From positions 372,001-436,000 of the forward strand of contig NZ_CP159253.1 of NCBI RefSeq assembly GCF_040438645.1: a stretch of DNA of 64,000 bases, read 5' to 3'. Made by a program: the position numbers and the translations under genes. Under the pieces are notes generated by a model. That model saw only the letters and a list, made by a program, of their open reading frames with translations. It made no database searches and was not told the DNA's origin. Below, one piece after another: positions 8,477-17,164 of this stretch. Position 1 is the first letter of the stretch. Each line of letters starts with the position of its first letter. This DNA comes from Mesorhizobium sp. WSM2240. GTDB lineage: Bacteria; Pseudomonadota; Alphaproteobacteria; Rhizobiales; Rhizobiaceae.

Positions 8477-9199
8477 ATGCAGTCGCATCACATCGTCAGC
8501 GCTTATGACGAGGAGCTCAAATTCCTCACGCGCAAGATCGCGGCAATGGGCGGCCATGCCGAACGCATGGTCGACCAGTCGATAGCGGCTTTGGTCAGTT
8601 CGGATATCGCTCTGGCGCAGAAGGTTATCCGCGACGACGCCGTGCTTGACGAGGGCCAGCGTGAGATCGATGACAAGGCCATCCTGATAATCACCAAGCG
8701 GCAGCCGGTGGCGGGCGACCTGCGCGAGATCATCGGCGCAATCCGCATCTCGGCCGATTTGGAACGTGTCGGCGATTTGGGCAAGAACGTCGCCAAGCGC
8801 GTCGGGGCTGTCGCCGAGGGCCGCCATCCGGTCAGCCTGTTTCGCGGCCTCCAGGCGCTCGCCGAACTGGCGCTGACGCAGCTCAAGGAGGTGCTCGACG
8901 TCTACGCCTCACGCTCGGTCGAGCGCATCGCGTTCATGCGCGACCGCGACGACCAGATCGACGCCATGTACACGTCGCTGTTCCGCGAGCTCCTGACCTA
9001 TATGATGGAGGATCCGCGCAACATCACACCCTGCACGCATCTTCTGTTTTGCGCCAAGAACATCGAGCGCATCGGCGACCACGCCACCAACATTGCGGAA
9101 GCCATCTACTACATCGTCACCGGCGAGCAGATGCCGGTCGACCGGCCGAAAGAGGACAAGAGCCATCGGGTGACGATGGTCAAGACGACAGGCGAGTAG
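8477..9199 (+). CDS. phoU: Phosphate signalling complex protein PhoU
   Basis: A 240-residue all-helical PhoU with two three-helix repeats. The first contains KIAAMGGHAERMVDQS and metal-site-like DLERVGDLGKNVAKR; the second repeats the pattern with CAKNIERIGDHATNIAEAIYY. PhoU links the PstSCAB transporter to PhoR and represses the Pho regulon when phosphate is plentiful. Full length for the family. It follows phoR in the same direction, but neither pst genes nor phoB flank it; the next gene (gcrA) is convergent. Confidence 0.95.
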   Translation: MQSHHIVSAYDEELKFLTRKIAAMGGHAERMVDQSIAALVSSDIALAQKVIRDDAVLDEGQREIDDKAILIITKRQPVAGDLREIIGAIRISADLERVGDLGKNVAKRVGAVAEGRHPVSLFRGLQALAELALTQLKEVLDVYASRSVERIAFMRDRDDQIDAMYTSLFRELLTYMMEDPRNITPCTHLLFCAKNIERIGDHATNIAEAIYYIVTGEQMPVDRPKEDKSHRVTMVKTTGE

Positions 9200-9234
9200 C
9201 CCGCCTGCCGAAGTCGAGTTGTCGACGGATTGCT

Positions 9235-9753
9235 CTACCTGCTCCTGCGCCGCTCGGAAGCCGGCTGGAACGCGATCTTGGCGTGGTAGGTGCAATAGGG
9301 GCCGGACTCGGCGGAGTCGTTTCCGCAGAAATGGAAGTCCTCAGACAACGGATCACCGTTCGGCCATTTGCACGTCCGCTCGTTGAGCTGGACGAGCTGC
9401 AGGCGCCGAGAGATCGGCACCACCACATTCTCCACCGGGCGCAGATACTGCCTCGCCACCGGCTCGGCATCGAACTGCTGCTGCAGCGCCGTTGCGCCAA
9501 TCGAAGTGGTGACGCTACGCGTCACGGTCGCAGTGCGGGTGGCGCTCTTGGCACCGCCGGCTCCTTGTGACGCCTTCTTCTGGCGCGTCGGGGCAGCTGT
9601 CGCGCGGCCGCGGCTCGACAGTTTCAGGCGGTGGACCTTGCCGATCACGGCGTTCCGGCTCACCCCGCCCAACTGCGCAGCGATCTGGCTTGCGCTGAGG
9701 CCTTCGGCCCACAGTTTGCGGAGGGTTTCAACGCGCTCGTCGGTCCAATTCAT
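9235..9753 (-). CDS. gcrA: GcrA cell cycle regulator
   Basis: A 172-residue GcrA-family protein. The N-terminal helix-turn-helix is diagnostic: MNWTDERVETLRKLWAEGLS, then ASQIAAQLGGVSRNAVIGKV. A basic Ala/Thr-rich linker follows, then the sigma-interacting C-terminus with CKWPNGDP and CGNDSAESGPYCTYH. In alphaproteobacteria GcrA binds sigma-70 and activates promoters carrying CcrM-methylated GANTC sites. The ATG at 9753 opens the conserved MNWTDERV start. Its upstream region holds an unusual cluster of GANTC sites. Confidence 0.95.
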   Translation of the reverse strand: MNWTDERVETLRKLWAEGLSASQIAAQLGGVSRNAVIGKVHRLKLSSRGRATAAPTRQKKASQGAGGAKSATRTATVTRSVTTSIGATALQQQFDAEPVARQYLRPVENVVVPISRRLQLVQLNERTCKWPNGDPLSEDFHFCGNDSAESGPYCTYHAKIAFQPASERRRSR

Positions 9754-9781
9754 GAGATCATGCTCCTGATCAGCGTGCGGG

Positions 9782-9932
9782 GAGTCAGAATCCATTCCCG
9801 TCCCGGCACTGCCGGGTTCGACACCACATCTATTCGGTTGATTATGCCGCCGCACGAAATCTAGTTATTTCTTGACTACAAACTACTCTATCCGGTGACT
9901 CCGTGACAAGAGTCCGGAATGCAACACGAATC
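9782..9932. promoter_or_regulatory. Cluster of five GANTC (CcrM) sites upstream of gcrA
   Basis: GANTC occurs at 9782-9786, 9788-9792, 9897-9901, 9910-9914 and 9928-9932, five sites in 151 bases, where under one is expected by chance in unbiased sequence. The nearest pair starts about 30 bases before the gcrA ATG. The gap also serves argD on the other strand, so either gene could be the target. Confidence 0.6.
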
Positions 9933-10043
9933 GGATTTTTCGGTTTTCCCCAACTTGCCCGCGTAAAGCCAACAGTTTGCCTTCATGGTTCAAGCTGACG
10001 TTTCCGTTGACTTCACGGCCGAAAAACCCAATATGCCGGCATG

Positions 10044-10066
10044 GCCGCCGCTTTGGCGGCTTTTTT
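10044..10066 (+). terminator. Rho-independent terminator-like hairpin in front of argD
   Basis: GCCGCC (10044-10049), loop GCTTT, GGCGGC (10055-10060), then six T. It is oriented to stop rightward transcription 28 bases before the argD ATG, yet no plus-strand gene ends here, so it may be an attenuator in the argD leader or end a short RNA. Confidence 0.65.
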
Positions 10067-10094
10067 GATTTTTCCGGTACCGGAGACGCATATA

Positions 10095-11291
10095 ATGAGC
10101 GGTTCGGCGCTTTTCGAGACTTTCGCCCGTGCACCCCTGGCGTTCGACCGGGGCGAGGGAAGTTGGCTGATCACCGAGGACGGCCAGCGCTATCTCGACT
10201 TCGCCGGCGGCATCGCCGTCAACTCGCTAGGCCACGGCCATCCGAAGCTGGTCGCTGCTCTCACTGAGCAGGCCGGAAAATTGTGGCACACCTCCAATCT
10301 CTACCAGATTCCGGGCCAGACGCGGCTTGCCGAAAGGCTGGTCGCCAACAGCTTCGCCGGCAAGGTGTTCTTCACCAATTCCGGCGCCGAGGCGTTGGAA
10401 TGTGCGATCAAGACCGCGCGCCGCTATCAGTACGTCAACGGCCACCCTGAGCGCTTCCGCGCCATCACCTTCGAGGGCGCCTTCCATGGCCGGACGCTGG
10501 CGACGATAGCCGCCGGCGGCCAGCAGAAATATCTCGAAGGCTACGGGCCCAAGGTCGAAGGTTTCGACCAGGTTGCGTTCGACGACATCGATGCGGCCGA
10601 ACGGGCCATCACCACTGAGACGGCCGCGATCCTGCTCGAGCCGGTGCAGGGCGAGGGCGGCATCCGCGAATTCCCCGCACAGTCACTGAAGCGCCTGCGC
10701 GAACTATGCGACGAACACGGCCTGCTGCTGATCTTCGACGAAGTGCAGTGCGGCGTCGGCCGCACCGGTAAGCTGTTCGCCCATGAATGGGCCGGCGTTT
10801 ATCCCGACCTGATGGCTATCGCCAAGGGCATAGGCGGAGGCTTCCCGATGGGCGCGTGCCTTGCCACCGACGAGGCGGCGGCCGCGATGACGCCCGGCGT
10901 GCACGGCACCACCTTCGGCGGCAATCCGCTGGCGATGGCGGTCGGCAACGCCGTTCTCGATGTGGTCCTGGAGGAGGGCTTTCTCGAGGAGATCAGCCGC
11001 AAGGGCCTACTGATGAAGCAGGGGCTCGCGGCAATCGCAGACGAGTTTCCCGAGGTCATCGAGGGCACGAGGGGCATGGGTCTGATGCTCGGCCTGAAGT
11101 GCAAGGCGCCCAACGCCAAGGTGGCAGCCGCTTTGCGCGAACAGAAGCTGCTTTCCGTCCCGGCCGGCGAAAACGTCCTGCGCCTGCTGCCGCCGCTGAC
11201 CGTCACCGACGCGGAAATCCGCGAGGCGCTGGACCGCATCCGCTCCGGCGCGGCGAATCTTGCGCCGGCTGCTGCCGCGGCCGCGACCTGA
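10095..11291 (+). CDS. argD: Acetylornithine aminotransferase
   Basis: A 398-residue class-III PLP aminotransferase that converts N-acetylglutamate semialdehyde to N-acetylornithine in arginine synthesis. Visible features are [32 protein letters not shown], the cofactor Asp in [15 protein letters not shown], and the PLP lysine in [13 protein letters not shown]. The ATG at 10095 gives the usual N-terminus. argF follows after 17 bases, so the two form an operon. A terminator-like hairpin sits in the leader. Confidence 0.95.
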   Translation: MSGSALFETFARAPLAFDRGEGSWLITEDGQRYLDFAGGIAVNSLGHGHPKLVAALTEQAGKLWHTSNLYQIPGQTRLAERLVANSFAGKVFFTNSGAEALECAIKTARRYQYVNGHPERFRAITFEGAFHGRTLATIAAGGQQKYLEGYGPKVEGFDQVAFDDIDAAERAITTETAAILLEPVQGEGGIREFPAQSLKRLRELCDEHGLLLIFDEVQCGVGRTGKLFAHEWAGVYPDLMAIAKGIGGGFPMGACLATDEAAAAMTPGVHGTTFGGNPLAMAVGNAVLDVVLEEGFLEEISRKGLLMKQGLAAIADEFPEVIEGTRGMGLMLGLKCKAPNAKVAAALREQKLLSVPAGENVLRLLPPLTVTDAEIREALDRIRSGAANLAPAAAAAAT

Positions 11292-11308
11292 CCGCCTGGA
11301 GTTCCGAC

Positions 11309-12220
11309 ATGACCATCCGCCACTTCACCGATCTTTCAGCCGTTCCGGCAGCGGAATTGCGCGGCATGCTCGACGATGCCGCCCGCCGCAAAGCGCGACT
11401 GAAGGCGGGCGAGCGCTCGCGCCCGCTGGAAGGCAAGGTGCTGGCGATGATCTTCGACAAGCCGTCGACCAGGACGCGGGTTTCCTTCGATGTCGGCATG
11501 CGCCAGCTTGGCGGCGAGACCATCATGCTGACCGGGACGGAGATGCAACTCGGCCGTTCGGAAACAATCGCCGATACGGCCAAGGTGCTGTCGCGCTATG
11601 TCGACGCGATTATGATCCGCACTACTACGCATGACCGCCTGCTGGAGCTGACCGAGAACGCCAGTGTGCCGGTGATAAACGGCCTGACAGACGAAACCCA
11701 CCCGTGCCAGCTCATGGCCGATATCATGACTTTCGAGGAGCACCGCGGCAGCGTGGCCGGCAAGACTTTCGCCTGGGTCGGCGACGGCAACAACGTGCTC
11801 CATTCGCTGATCGAGGCTTCGGCCCGCTTCAGTTTCAAGCTCAACATCGCCGTGCCGGAAGGCTCGGCACCGGAGCAGAAATATGTCGACTGGGCGAGGC
11901 AGAATGGCGGCACCGCGGCGTTCGCTGCTTCCGCGCCTGAAGCTGTTTCCGGCGCCGATTGCGTCGTCACCGACTGCTGGGTCTCGATGGGGCAGGAGCA
12001 CCGCGCCCGCGGCCACAATGTCTTCATGCCCTATCAGGTCAATGCCGGCCTGATGAAGCATGCCAGGCCGGATGCGCTTTTCATGCACTGCCTGCCGGCG
12101 CATCGCGGCGAGGAAGTGACGGACGAGGTGATCGACGGTCCGCATTCGGTGGTTTTCGACGAGGCCGAAAACCGGCTGCATGCCCAGAAGGCCGTGCTCG
12201 CCTGGTGCCTCGGCGCTTGA
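11309..12220 (+). CDS. argF: Ornithine carbamoyltransferase
   Basis: A 303-residue enzyme forming citrulline from ornithine and carbamoyl phosphate. The carbamoyl-phosphate motif [13 protein letters not shown], the THPCQ motif ([15 protein letters not shown]), the ornithine loop DCWVSMGQE (canonical family form DxxxSMG) and the [15 protein letters not shown] catalytic Cys segment are all present. Second gene of the argDF operon; the next gene, hslO, starts 115 bases later in the same direction. Confidence 0.96.
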   Translation: MTIRHFTDLSAVPAAELRGMLDDAARRKARLKAGERSRPLEGKVLAMIFDKPSTRTRVSFDVGMRQLGGETIMLTGTEMQLGRSETIADTAKVLSRYVDAIMIRTTTHDRLLELTENASVPVINGLTDETHPCQLMADIMTFEEHRGSVAGKTFAWVGDGNNVLHSLIEASARFSFKLNIAVPEGSAPEQKYVDWARQNGGTAAFAASAPEAVSGADCVVTDCWVSMGQEHRARGHNVFMPYQVNAGLMKHARPDALFMHCLPAHRGEEVTDEVIDGPHSVVFDEAENRLHAQKAVLAWCLGA

Positions 12221-12335
12221 ACCGAGGGGCTGAAGCCCCTATCTGCGCCGCATCACACCCTCTTTGGTTTTGAAGGCGGCTTTTCCCGGCGGCAAATTCG
12301 CGCGTCCCGGACGAGCATATGAAGGATTTGGCACG

Positions 12336-13328
12336 GTGATCGACAGGCAACGCAAGCTTGGTGAATTCGGCTTTACCGGCGACGACGACGTCGTGCCGTT
12401 CGAGGTCGGCGCGCTCGATGTGCGCGGCCGAATGGTTCAGCTCGGGCCGCTGCTCGACCAGATTCTTGCCCGCCATGATTATCCCGAGCCGGTCGCCCGG
12501 CTTCTGGCGGAGGCGGCGCTTGTTGCGGTACTGCTCGGCACGTCGCTGAAATTCGAGGGCAAATTCATCCTGCAGACCCGCACCGACGGTCCCGTCGACA
12601 TGCTGGTGGCCGACTTCTCGACACCTAAATCGCTACGCGCCTATGCGCGGTTCGATGCCGATCAGCTCGCCGCTGCCGTCGAGGCGGGCGAGGCGACGCC
12701 TGAAAAGCTGCTCGGCAAGGGCGTCCTTGCGCTCACCATCGACCAGGGCGCCGACATGCAGCGCTACCAGGGCATCGTAGAGCTCGATGGCGTGACGCTG
12801 GAGGAGGCGGCCAAGACATATTTCCGGCAGTCGGAGCAGATTCCGACCGACATCCGGCTATCCGTGGGCAAGCTTGTCCTGCCCAGCCCCGGCGGCAGCC
12901 GTGAGCATTGGCGCGCCGGCGGCCTCATGGCGCAGTTCCTGCCCAAGGCGCCGGAACGCCTGCGCATGCCCGACCTGCATGGCGGCGATGGCGATCCGGG
13001 CCAGCCGCCGCACGAAGTCGCCGACAATGCCTGGCGCGAACTGGTTGCGCTGGTTGCGACAGTCGAGCACAACGAGCTTCTCGATCCTTCGGTCGGGTCG
13101 GAAAGGCTGCTCTACCGGCTGTTCAACGAGCATGGCGTGCGCGTCTTCGAAGGCACGCATGTCGAGGACGAGTGCTCCTGCTCGCGAACGAAAATCCGCG
13201 GCATCCTCGAAGGCTTTTCGGCCGAGGAGATCGAGGAAAGCACGGAAGACGGCGTCATCCGCGTCAATTGCGAGTTCTGCTCCAAGGCCTATGAGTTCAA
13301 GCCGGCGGAGTTTTCGGCGGAAGCCTGA
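12336..13328 (+). CDS. hslO: Redox-regulated holdase chaperone Hsp33
   Basis: A 330-residue Hsp33. Four cysteines near the C-terminus form the redox zinc site, CSCSR and CEFC. Oxidation of these releases zinc and activates the chaperone. The core motif LGTSLKFEGKFILQTRTDGP is typical. I choose the GTG at 12336 (VIDRQRKLGEFGF), which follows AAGGA, over an upstream in-frame ATG that adds a residue stretch unlike the family. The arg-hslO-apaG order is common in Hyphomicrobiales. Confidence 0.93.
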   Translation: MIDRQRKLGEFGFTGDDDVVPFEVGALDVRGRMVQLGPLLDQILARHDYPEPVARLLAEAALVAVLLGTSLKFEGKFILQTRTDGPVDMLVADFSTPKSLRAYARFDADQLAAAVEAGEATPEKLLGKGVLALTIDQGADMQRYQGIVELDGVTLEEAAKTYFRQSEQIPTDIRLSVGKLVLPSPGGSREHWRAGGLMAQFLPKAPERLRMPDLHGGDGDPGQPPHEVADNAWRELVALVATVEHNELLDPSVGSERLLYRLFNEHGVRVFEGTHVEDECSCSRTKIRGILEGFSAEEIEESTEDGVIRVNCEFCSKAYEFKPAEFSAEA

Positions 13329-13347
13329 TCGGATTGAGCTTCGCTGA

Positions 13348-13377
13348 CTCCCCTCCCTCGTTGTGAGGGAGGGGGAG
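13348..13377. repeat. Inverted repeat between convergent hslO and apaG
   Basis: CTCCCCTCCCTC (13348-13359), loop GTTGT, and GAGGGAGGGGGAG (13365-13377), an almost perfect hairpin in the gap between two convergent genes. There is no T-run on either side, so it may act as a two-way stop or an mRNA end stabiliser. Confidence 0.6.
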
Positions 13378-13393
13378 CCGTCTTGATCAACGG

Positions 13394-13783
13394 CTAATTC
13401 ACCCGCCGCTTGCCCGGCAGGTCCAGTGAAAACGCCGGGATCTCGACTTCGAACGTCTCGCCCCCGCGGTTTCGCATCGTGTAATGGCCAACCATGATGC
13501 CCGAGGGCGTCGAAAGCGGACAACCCGACATGTACTGGTAGCTGTCCCCGGGGTTGAGCTCCGGCTGTTCGCCGACCACTCCGGGGCCACGCACCTCTTC
13601 GACCCTTCCGGCTCCGTCCGTGATGCGCCAATAGCGCGACAGGAGTTGCACGAACTGGTCGGACTGGTTGGCGATCGTCACCCGATAGGCCCAGACATAA
13701 TGGTTCTGCGAAGGATCGGACCGGTCCTCGAGGTAGAACGGCTCGACATTGACCTCGATATCGCGCGTGACGGCCGTGTACAT
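13394..13783 (-). CDS. apaG: ApaG domain protein (Co2+/Mg2+ efflux-associated)
   Basis: A 129-residue ApaG, an all-beta immunoglobulin-like protein. Characteristic motifs are [43 protein letters not shown] and [11 protein letters not shown]. ApaG is linked to Co2+ resistance and magnesium efflux in enterobacteria; the molecular role is unclear. The ATG at 13783 ([11 protein letters not shown]) has GAAGGGG upstream and matches family length, so I discard a longer in-frame extension. Confidence 0.93.
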   Translation of the reverse strand: MYTAVTRDIEVNVEPFYLEDRSDPSQNHYVWAYRVTIANQSDQFVQLLSRYWRITDGAGRVEEVRGPGVVGEQPELNPGDSYQYMSGCPLSTPSGIMVGHYTMRNRGGETFEVEIPAFSLDLPGKRRVN

Positions 13784-13924
13784 TCCACGCACCCCTTCAA
13801 CGCAAGAATCTGCCGGCAAGGGCGGCAGGTCAACCTTGTTTGGGCTGAGCAAACCGGATTGTGATTTCCGCTTGACGGGATTTTTCGTTTACTGCGGACA
13901 TTACGACGGCTCAGGAGGCAAGGA

Positions 13925-14536
13925 ATGCTGGATGGCTGGGCGCGCAGGCGTCTCGATCCGCCGCTTGACGGCTTCGGTGCGCTGATGGCCAAGGCCGGCA
14001 TTTCGGCCAATGTCGTCACCATTGCCGCCTGCATCCTGGGGCTGGCGGCGGCGACGGCGATAGGATGCGGCCTTTTCTGGCTGGGTCTTGCCTTGCTCCT
14101 CGTCAGCCGTCTCGGCGACGGGCTCGACGGTGCGGTCGCGAAGGTCAACGGCAGGACCGATCTCGGCGGCTATCTCGATATCGTGCTCGATTTTGTCTTC
14201 TATGGGGCGATACCAATTGGCTTCGTACTGGCCGACCCGGCAGCCAACGCCGTAGCGGGCGCGGTGCTGGTGTTCTCCTTTTACGTCAACGGATCGAGTT
14301 TTCTCGCCTATGCGATCATGGCCGAGAGACGAAAGCTGGTGACAGATGCGCGTGGCGCGAAATCGCTCTTCTTCACGACGGGTCTGGCCGAGGCCAGCGA
14401 AACCATCGCCGTTTTCGTCATCTTCTGCCTGTTCCCGGACTGGTTTCCGCCGCTGGCCTACGCCTTCGCCGCCTTGACGTTCTACACCGCCCTGTCGAGG
14501 ATCGTGCTGGCATGGCGGACCTTTGGGGGATCATGA
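13925..14536 (+). CDS. CDP-alcohol phosphatidyltransferase family protein
   Basis: A 203-residue integral membrane enzyme. The CDP-alcohol signature DGxxAR-x8-GxxxDxxxD appears as LGDGLDGAVAKVNGRTDLGG followed by YLDIVLD, with Lys in place of the usual Arg. Several hydrophobic helices complete the fold. Relatives join CDP-diacylglycerol or another CDP-alcohol to an alcohol. The acceptor is unknown. The stop overlaps the start of the YjbR gene by four bases, so it leads a three-gene operon. Confidence 0.85.
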   Translation: MLDGWARRRLDPPLDGFGALMAKAGISANVVTIAACILGLAAATAIGCGLFWLGLALLLVSRLGDGLDGAVAKVNGRTDLGGYLDIVLDFVFYGAIPIGFVLADPAANAVAGAVLVFSFYVNGSSFLAYAIMAERRKLVTDARGAKSLFFTTGLAEASETIAVFVIFCLFPDWFPPLAYAFAALTFYTALSRIVLAWRTFGGS

Positions 14537-14868
14537 TGACGGCGGACGAGTTTCGGGCGCTGGCGCTGAGCTTTCCGGAAGCTGCCGAAGGAAGCCATTT
14601 CGACACCGCGGATTTCCGAGTCGGAAAGAAGATCTTTGCCACATTGCGCGAAAGCGACGGCCGCGCGGTGTTGAAGCTTTCGCCCGACGAACAGCAGCTC
14701 CTGAAGGAAACCGGACGCGGCATTTTCGCGCCGATCAAGGGCTCGTGGGGCCTGAAAGGCTGGACGCAGGTCATGCTCGACCGTGCCGACATGGAGACCG
14801 TACGCCATGCCATGACATTTGCCTGGAAATCGGTCGCGCCGAAAAAGCTGGCGAAGGCCCAACCATAG
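14533..14868 (+). CDS. MmcQ/YjbR family DNA-binding-fold protein
   Basis: A 111-residue CyaY-like-fold protein of the MmcQ/YjbR family. It shows ALSFPEAAEGSHFDTADFRV, KKIFATLRESDGRAVLKLS and a C-terminal LDRADMETVRHAMTFAWKSV. Function in the family is not established. Translationally coupled to the phosphatidyltransferase (ATGA overlap); a second ATG lies three bases later. The deacetylase-like gene begins two bases after the stop. Confidence 0.88.
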   Translation: MMTADEFRALALSFPEAAEGSHFDTADFRVGKKIFATLRESDGRAVLKLSPDEQQLLKETGRGIFAPIKGSWGLKGWTQVMLDRADMETVRHAMTFAWKSVAPKKLAKAQP

Positions 14869-14870
14869 AC

Positions 14871-15785
14871 GTGGCAGCGCTCCCGATCGTCCACCATCCA
14901 GGCTATGATGCCGGCTTTGCCGCGGAGCACAGGTTTCCGATGGGCAAATACAGCGCCCTGATGGAGCAACTCGATGCGTGCGGCCTCGCCACGCCGTCAA
15001 ACCTGTACCAGCCCGTTCCGGCCGAACCCGGCTGGCTGAAGCTCGCGCATGACCCAGCTTATGTCGACCAGGTGATCGCTTGCACGGTTCCCGCGAGCAT
15101 CGAACGTGAGATCGGCTTTCCGATTGGCGAGAAAGTGTCGCGTCGCGCGCTACTCGCCGCTGGGGGAACCATTCTCTCGGCGCGGCTGGCGCTCGCGAAC
15201 GGCATCGCCTGCAATACGGCCGGCGGCAGCCATCACGCCAGATACGCTCATGGCGCCGGCTTCTGCACCTTCAACGACGTGGCCGTTGCGGCGCTTGGGC
15301 TGATCGCCGAAGGGCTGGCCGCGAATGTGCTGGTCGTCGACCTCGACGTACACCAGGGCGACGGCACGGCCGATATCCTCGGAAACGAACCGCGTGCTTT
15401 CACCTTCTCGATGCATGGTGACCGCAATTACCCGGAGCGCAAGATCGCTTCCGATCTGGACGTCGCCCTGCCGGACGGCACGGGTGATGACGCCTATCTG
15501 GAGAGGCTCGGCGATATCCTGCCGATGCTTTCCGGCCGGGCGGCCTGGGACATCGTCTTCTACAATGCCGGCGTCGATCCGCATGCCGACGACCGCCTCG
15601 GTCGGCTCTCCTTATCCGATGATGGGCTGCGCGCCCGTGACAGGCTGACGATCGGCCATTTCAGGGAGTGCGGAATTCCGGTCTGCGGCGTCATCGGTGG
15701 CGGCTATTCGCGCGACATCCAGGCCCTCGCCGCGCGCCACACCATACTGTTCGAGGTTGCGGCCGAATTCAGCGGCGGTAGCTGA
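14871..15785 (+). CDS. Histone deacetylase family protein
   Basis: A 304-residue zinc hydrolase of the arginase/deacetylase fold. Active-site elements are visible: the HH pair in AGGSHHARYAHGAGFCTFND, the DxH zinc ligands in VVDLDVHQGDGTA, a third Asp in YNAGVDPHADDRLG, and GGGYS. It should therefore be active, probably on an acetylated small molecule or lysine. Start is a GTG two bases after the preceding stop (VAALPIVHHPGYD). Third gene of the operon; its end overlaps the convergent small membrane gene by 17 bases. Confidence 0.9.
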   Translation: MAALPIVHHPGYDAGFAAEHRFPMGKYSALMEQLDACGLATPSNLYQPVPAEPGWLKLAHDPAYVDQVIACTVPASIEREIGFPIGEKVSRRALLAAGGTILSARLALANGIACNTAGGSHHARYAHGAGFCTFNDVAVAALGLIAEGLAANVLVVDLDVHQGDGTADILGNEPRAFTFSMHGDRNYPERKIASDLDVALPDGTGDDAYLERLGDILPMLSGRAAWDIVFYNAGVDPHADDRLGRLSLSDDGLRARDRLTIGHFRECGIPVCGVIGGGYSRDIQALAARHTILFEVAAEFSGGS

Positions 15786-16032
15786 ACAGCCTCAACAGGA
15801 TGAAGGCCGGGACGACGATCGCCGCGCCGAGCAGCAGGTAACCCAGGAAGCGGTCAATGGTCGCGAAGCCCATGTACCACATGCGCAGGAAGAAATCCCG
15901 GATGCTTTCGAGGATGTCGAAAGGCGACCAGCCGAACGTGCTCATCACGATACCGACGAGGAATGAGACGACGAGGAGTTTCAGAAATACCCGCAGCGGG
16001 CTGTCGCCGAGGAAGCGCGTAAGTCCGGACAA
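15769..16032 (-). CDS. Small integral membrane protein (DUF6460-like)
   Basis: An 87-residue protein with two hydrophobic segments, VFLKLLVVSFLVGIVMSTF and GYLLLGAAIVVPAFILLRLF, around an amphipathic centre (ILESIRDFFLRMWYMGF). The start is TTG at 16032, preceded by GGGAGAA. It resembles the small DUF6460 membrane proteins of Hyphomicrobiales; I recall this from the pattern and could not search it. Function unknown. Confidence 0.8.
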   Translation of the reverse strand: MSGLTRFLGDSPLRVFLKLLVVSFLVGIVMSTFGWSPFDILESIRDFFLRMWYMGFATIDRFLGYLLLGAAIVVPAFILLRLFSYRR

Positions 16033-16158
16033 GTCATTTCTCCCACGATTGGCACAGCGCCGACATACGCAGTCGCGGCGGCGTGTTCAAGTCTTGGCCG
16101 GATATCGCTACCTTTGCGATTGCCGATCGGCACGGGACCGTGATATTCGAGCGGCTGC

Positions 16159-16232
16159 GCGGGTATGATGTAATGGTAGCCTGTCAGCTTCCCAAGCTGA
16201 ACGCGCGGGTTCGATTCCCGCTACCCGCTCCA
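16159..16232 (+). tRNA. tRNA-Gly (anticodon CCC)
   Basis: A 74-base cloverleaf: acceptor GCGGGTA (16159-16165) pairs with TACCCGC (16222-16228), anticodon stem CAGC/GCTG holds loop TTCCCAA, and the T arm reads GCGGGTTCGATTCCCGC. CCA is encoded (16230-16232). Decodes GGG. No integrase or attachment repeat is seen beside it. Confidence 0.95.
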
Positions 16233-16279
16233 GCCAAGCCAGTGCGGAATAACTTTCCGGCATCGGCGCGCCTCGCGGC

Positions 16280-17164
16280 TCATAGCCGGTAAACCCTAAT
16301 GGCGGTGTCGCGCAGGACCGCTTCCTGATCTTCCCGCGAATATGAGGCGAGCGCTGCTCGATGCGCTGCGACAAGATCGGCATAACTTGTCCAGAGTTTT
16401 TCGATCGGAAAGTTGCTGCCGAACAGGCAGCGGTCAGACCCGAACATGGCGATTGTTTCGGCAACGACATCGGCCACATGCGCCGGATAGTTGCGGTGGA
16501 TGAAGGTTCCCAGTCCGGACAATTTGCTGACGACATTTTCCTCCGCCGCAAGCCGCTTCATGCCCTCGCGCCACGCTTGCCTGCCAACTGGAGACAGATC
16601 CTCCAGCATACCCGCATGCTGGAGCACGAAGACTATGTCGCGATTGTCGGCCGCCAGTCTCGCCGCATCGGCCATTTGCGAAGTGAAGACCTGCAAGTCG
16701 AACGACCAGCCATGATCGGCGAGGACGCGGATGTACTTCCGCAGCCGGGCATCGTTCATCAGGTCCGGCGAGGCGGCGAAGCGGTACATCTCGTTTTCAT
16801 GCCAGTGAAGCTGCATGCGGACGCCGCGCATCAGCGGAAAAGCCGCCTGGCGCTTCATGGTTTCTCTTGCATCGTCGCACAGGAGATCTGCATAACCCAC
16901 GATGCCGTGCGGCCAGCCGTGCCGGTCGGCAATGCCTTGAACCCACTCGACCTCCACGACGGCCTGCGGTTTCGCCCAGTTCGTCTGCACGTAGACGGAC
17001 TTTCCGACGCCTGATCCGGCGATGTCGGCCAGAAATTCCTCGATCGGATAGTCGCGGCGGATAGGCTCGTAGGGACCGAAGATGCGCGGAACCATCGGCC
17101 CCTGCAGCCAGGGAAGATCGGCCTGCCGCCAGATGTGATGGTGGGCGTCGACGATGCCGATCAT
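16280..17164 (-). CDS. Amidohydrolase family protein (COG3618, lactonase-like)
   Basis: A 294-residue TIM-barrel metal hydrolase beginning MIGIVDAHHHIWRQADLPWL, where HHH and the later FVLQHAGM His, plus GSDRCLFGSNFPIEK, are typical of the COG3618 group of 2-pyrone-4,6-dicarboxylate lactonase and fuconolactonase relatives. Last gene of the molybdenum-hydroxylase operon, overlapping the VWA gene by four bases. The context suggests it opens a lactone or ring made by the hydroxylase; the substrate is inferred only by class. Confidence 0.88.
   Translation of the reverse strand: MIGIVDAHHHIWRQADLPWLQGPMVPRIFGPYEPIRRDYPIEEFLADIAGSGVGKSVYVQTNWAKPQAVVEVEWVQGIADRHGWPHGIVGYADLLCDDARETMKRQAAFPLMRGVRMQLHWHENEMYRFAASPDLMNDARLRKYIRVLADHGWSFDLQVFTSQMADAARLAADNRDIVFVLQHAGMLEDLSPVGRQAWREGMKRLAAEENVVSKLSGLGTFIHRNYPAHVADVVAETIAMFGSDRCLFGSNFPIEKLWTSYADLVAAHRAALASYSREDQEAVLRDTAIRVYRL

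Noticed and set aside
10010..10037. Sigma-70 promoter TTGACT-N17-AATATG for argD
   Set aside because: Transcription would start almost on the terminator hairpin and the -10 is poor, so I do not annotate it.
13348..13377. Rho-independent terminator after hslO
   Set aside because: Strong hairpin but no T-run on either strand, so I list it only as an inverted repeat.
16159..16232. Genomic island attached at tRNA-Gly
   Set aside because: No integrase, no repeat of the tRNA 3' end found nearby, and the neighbouring operon has normal composition.
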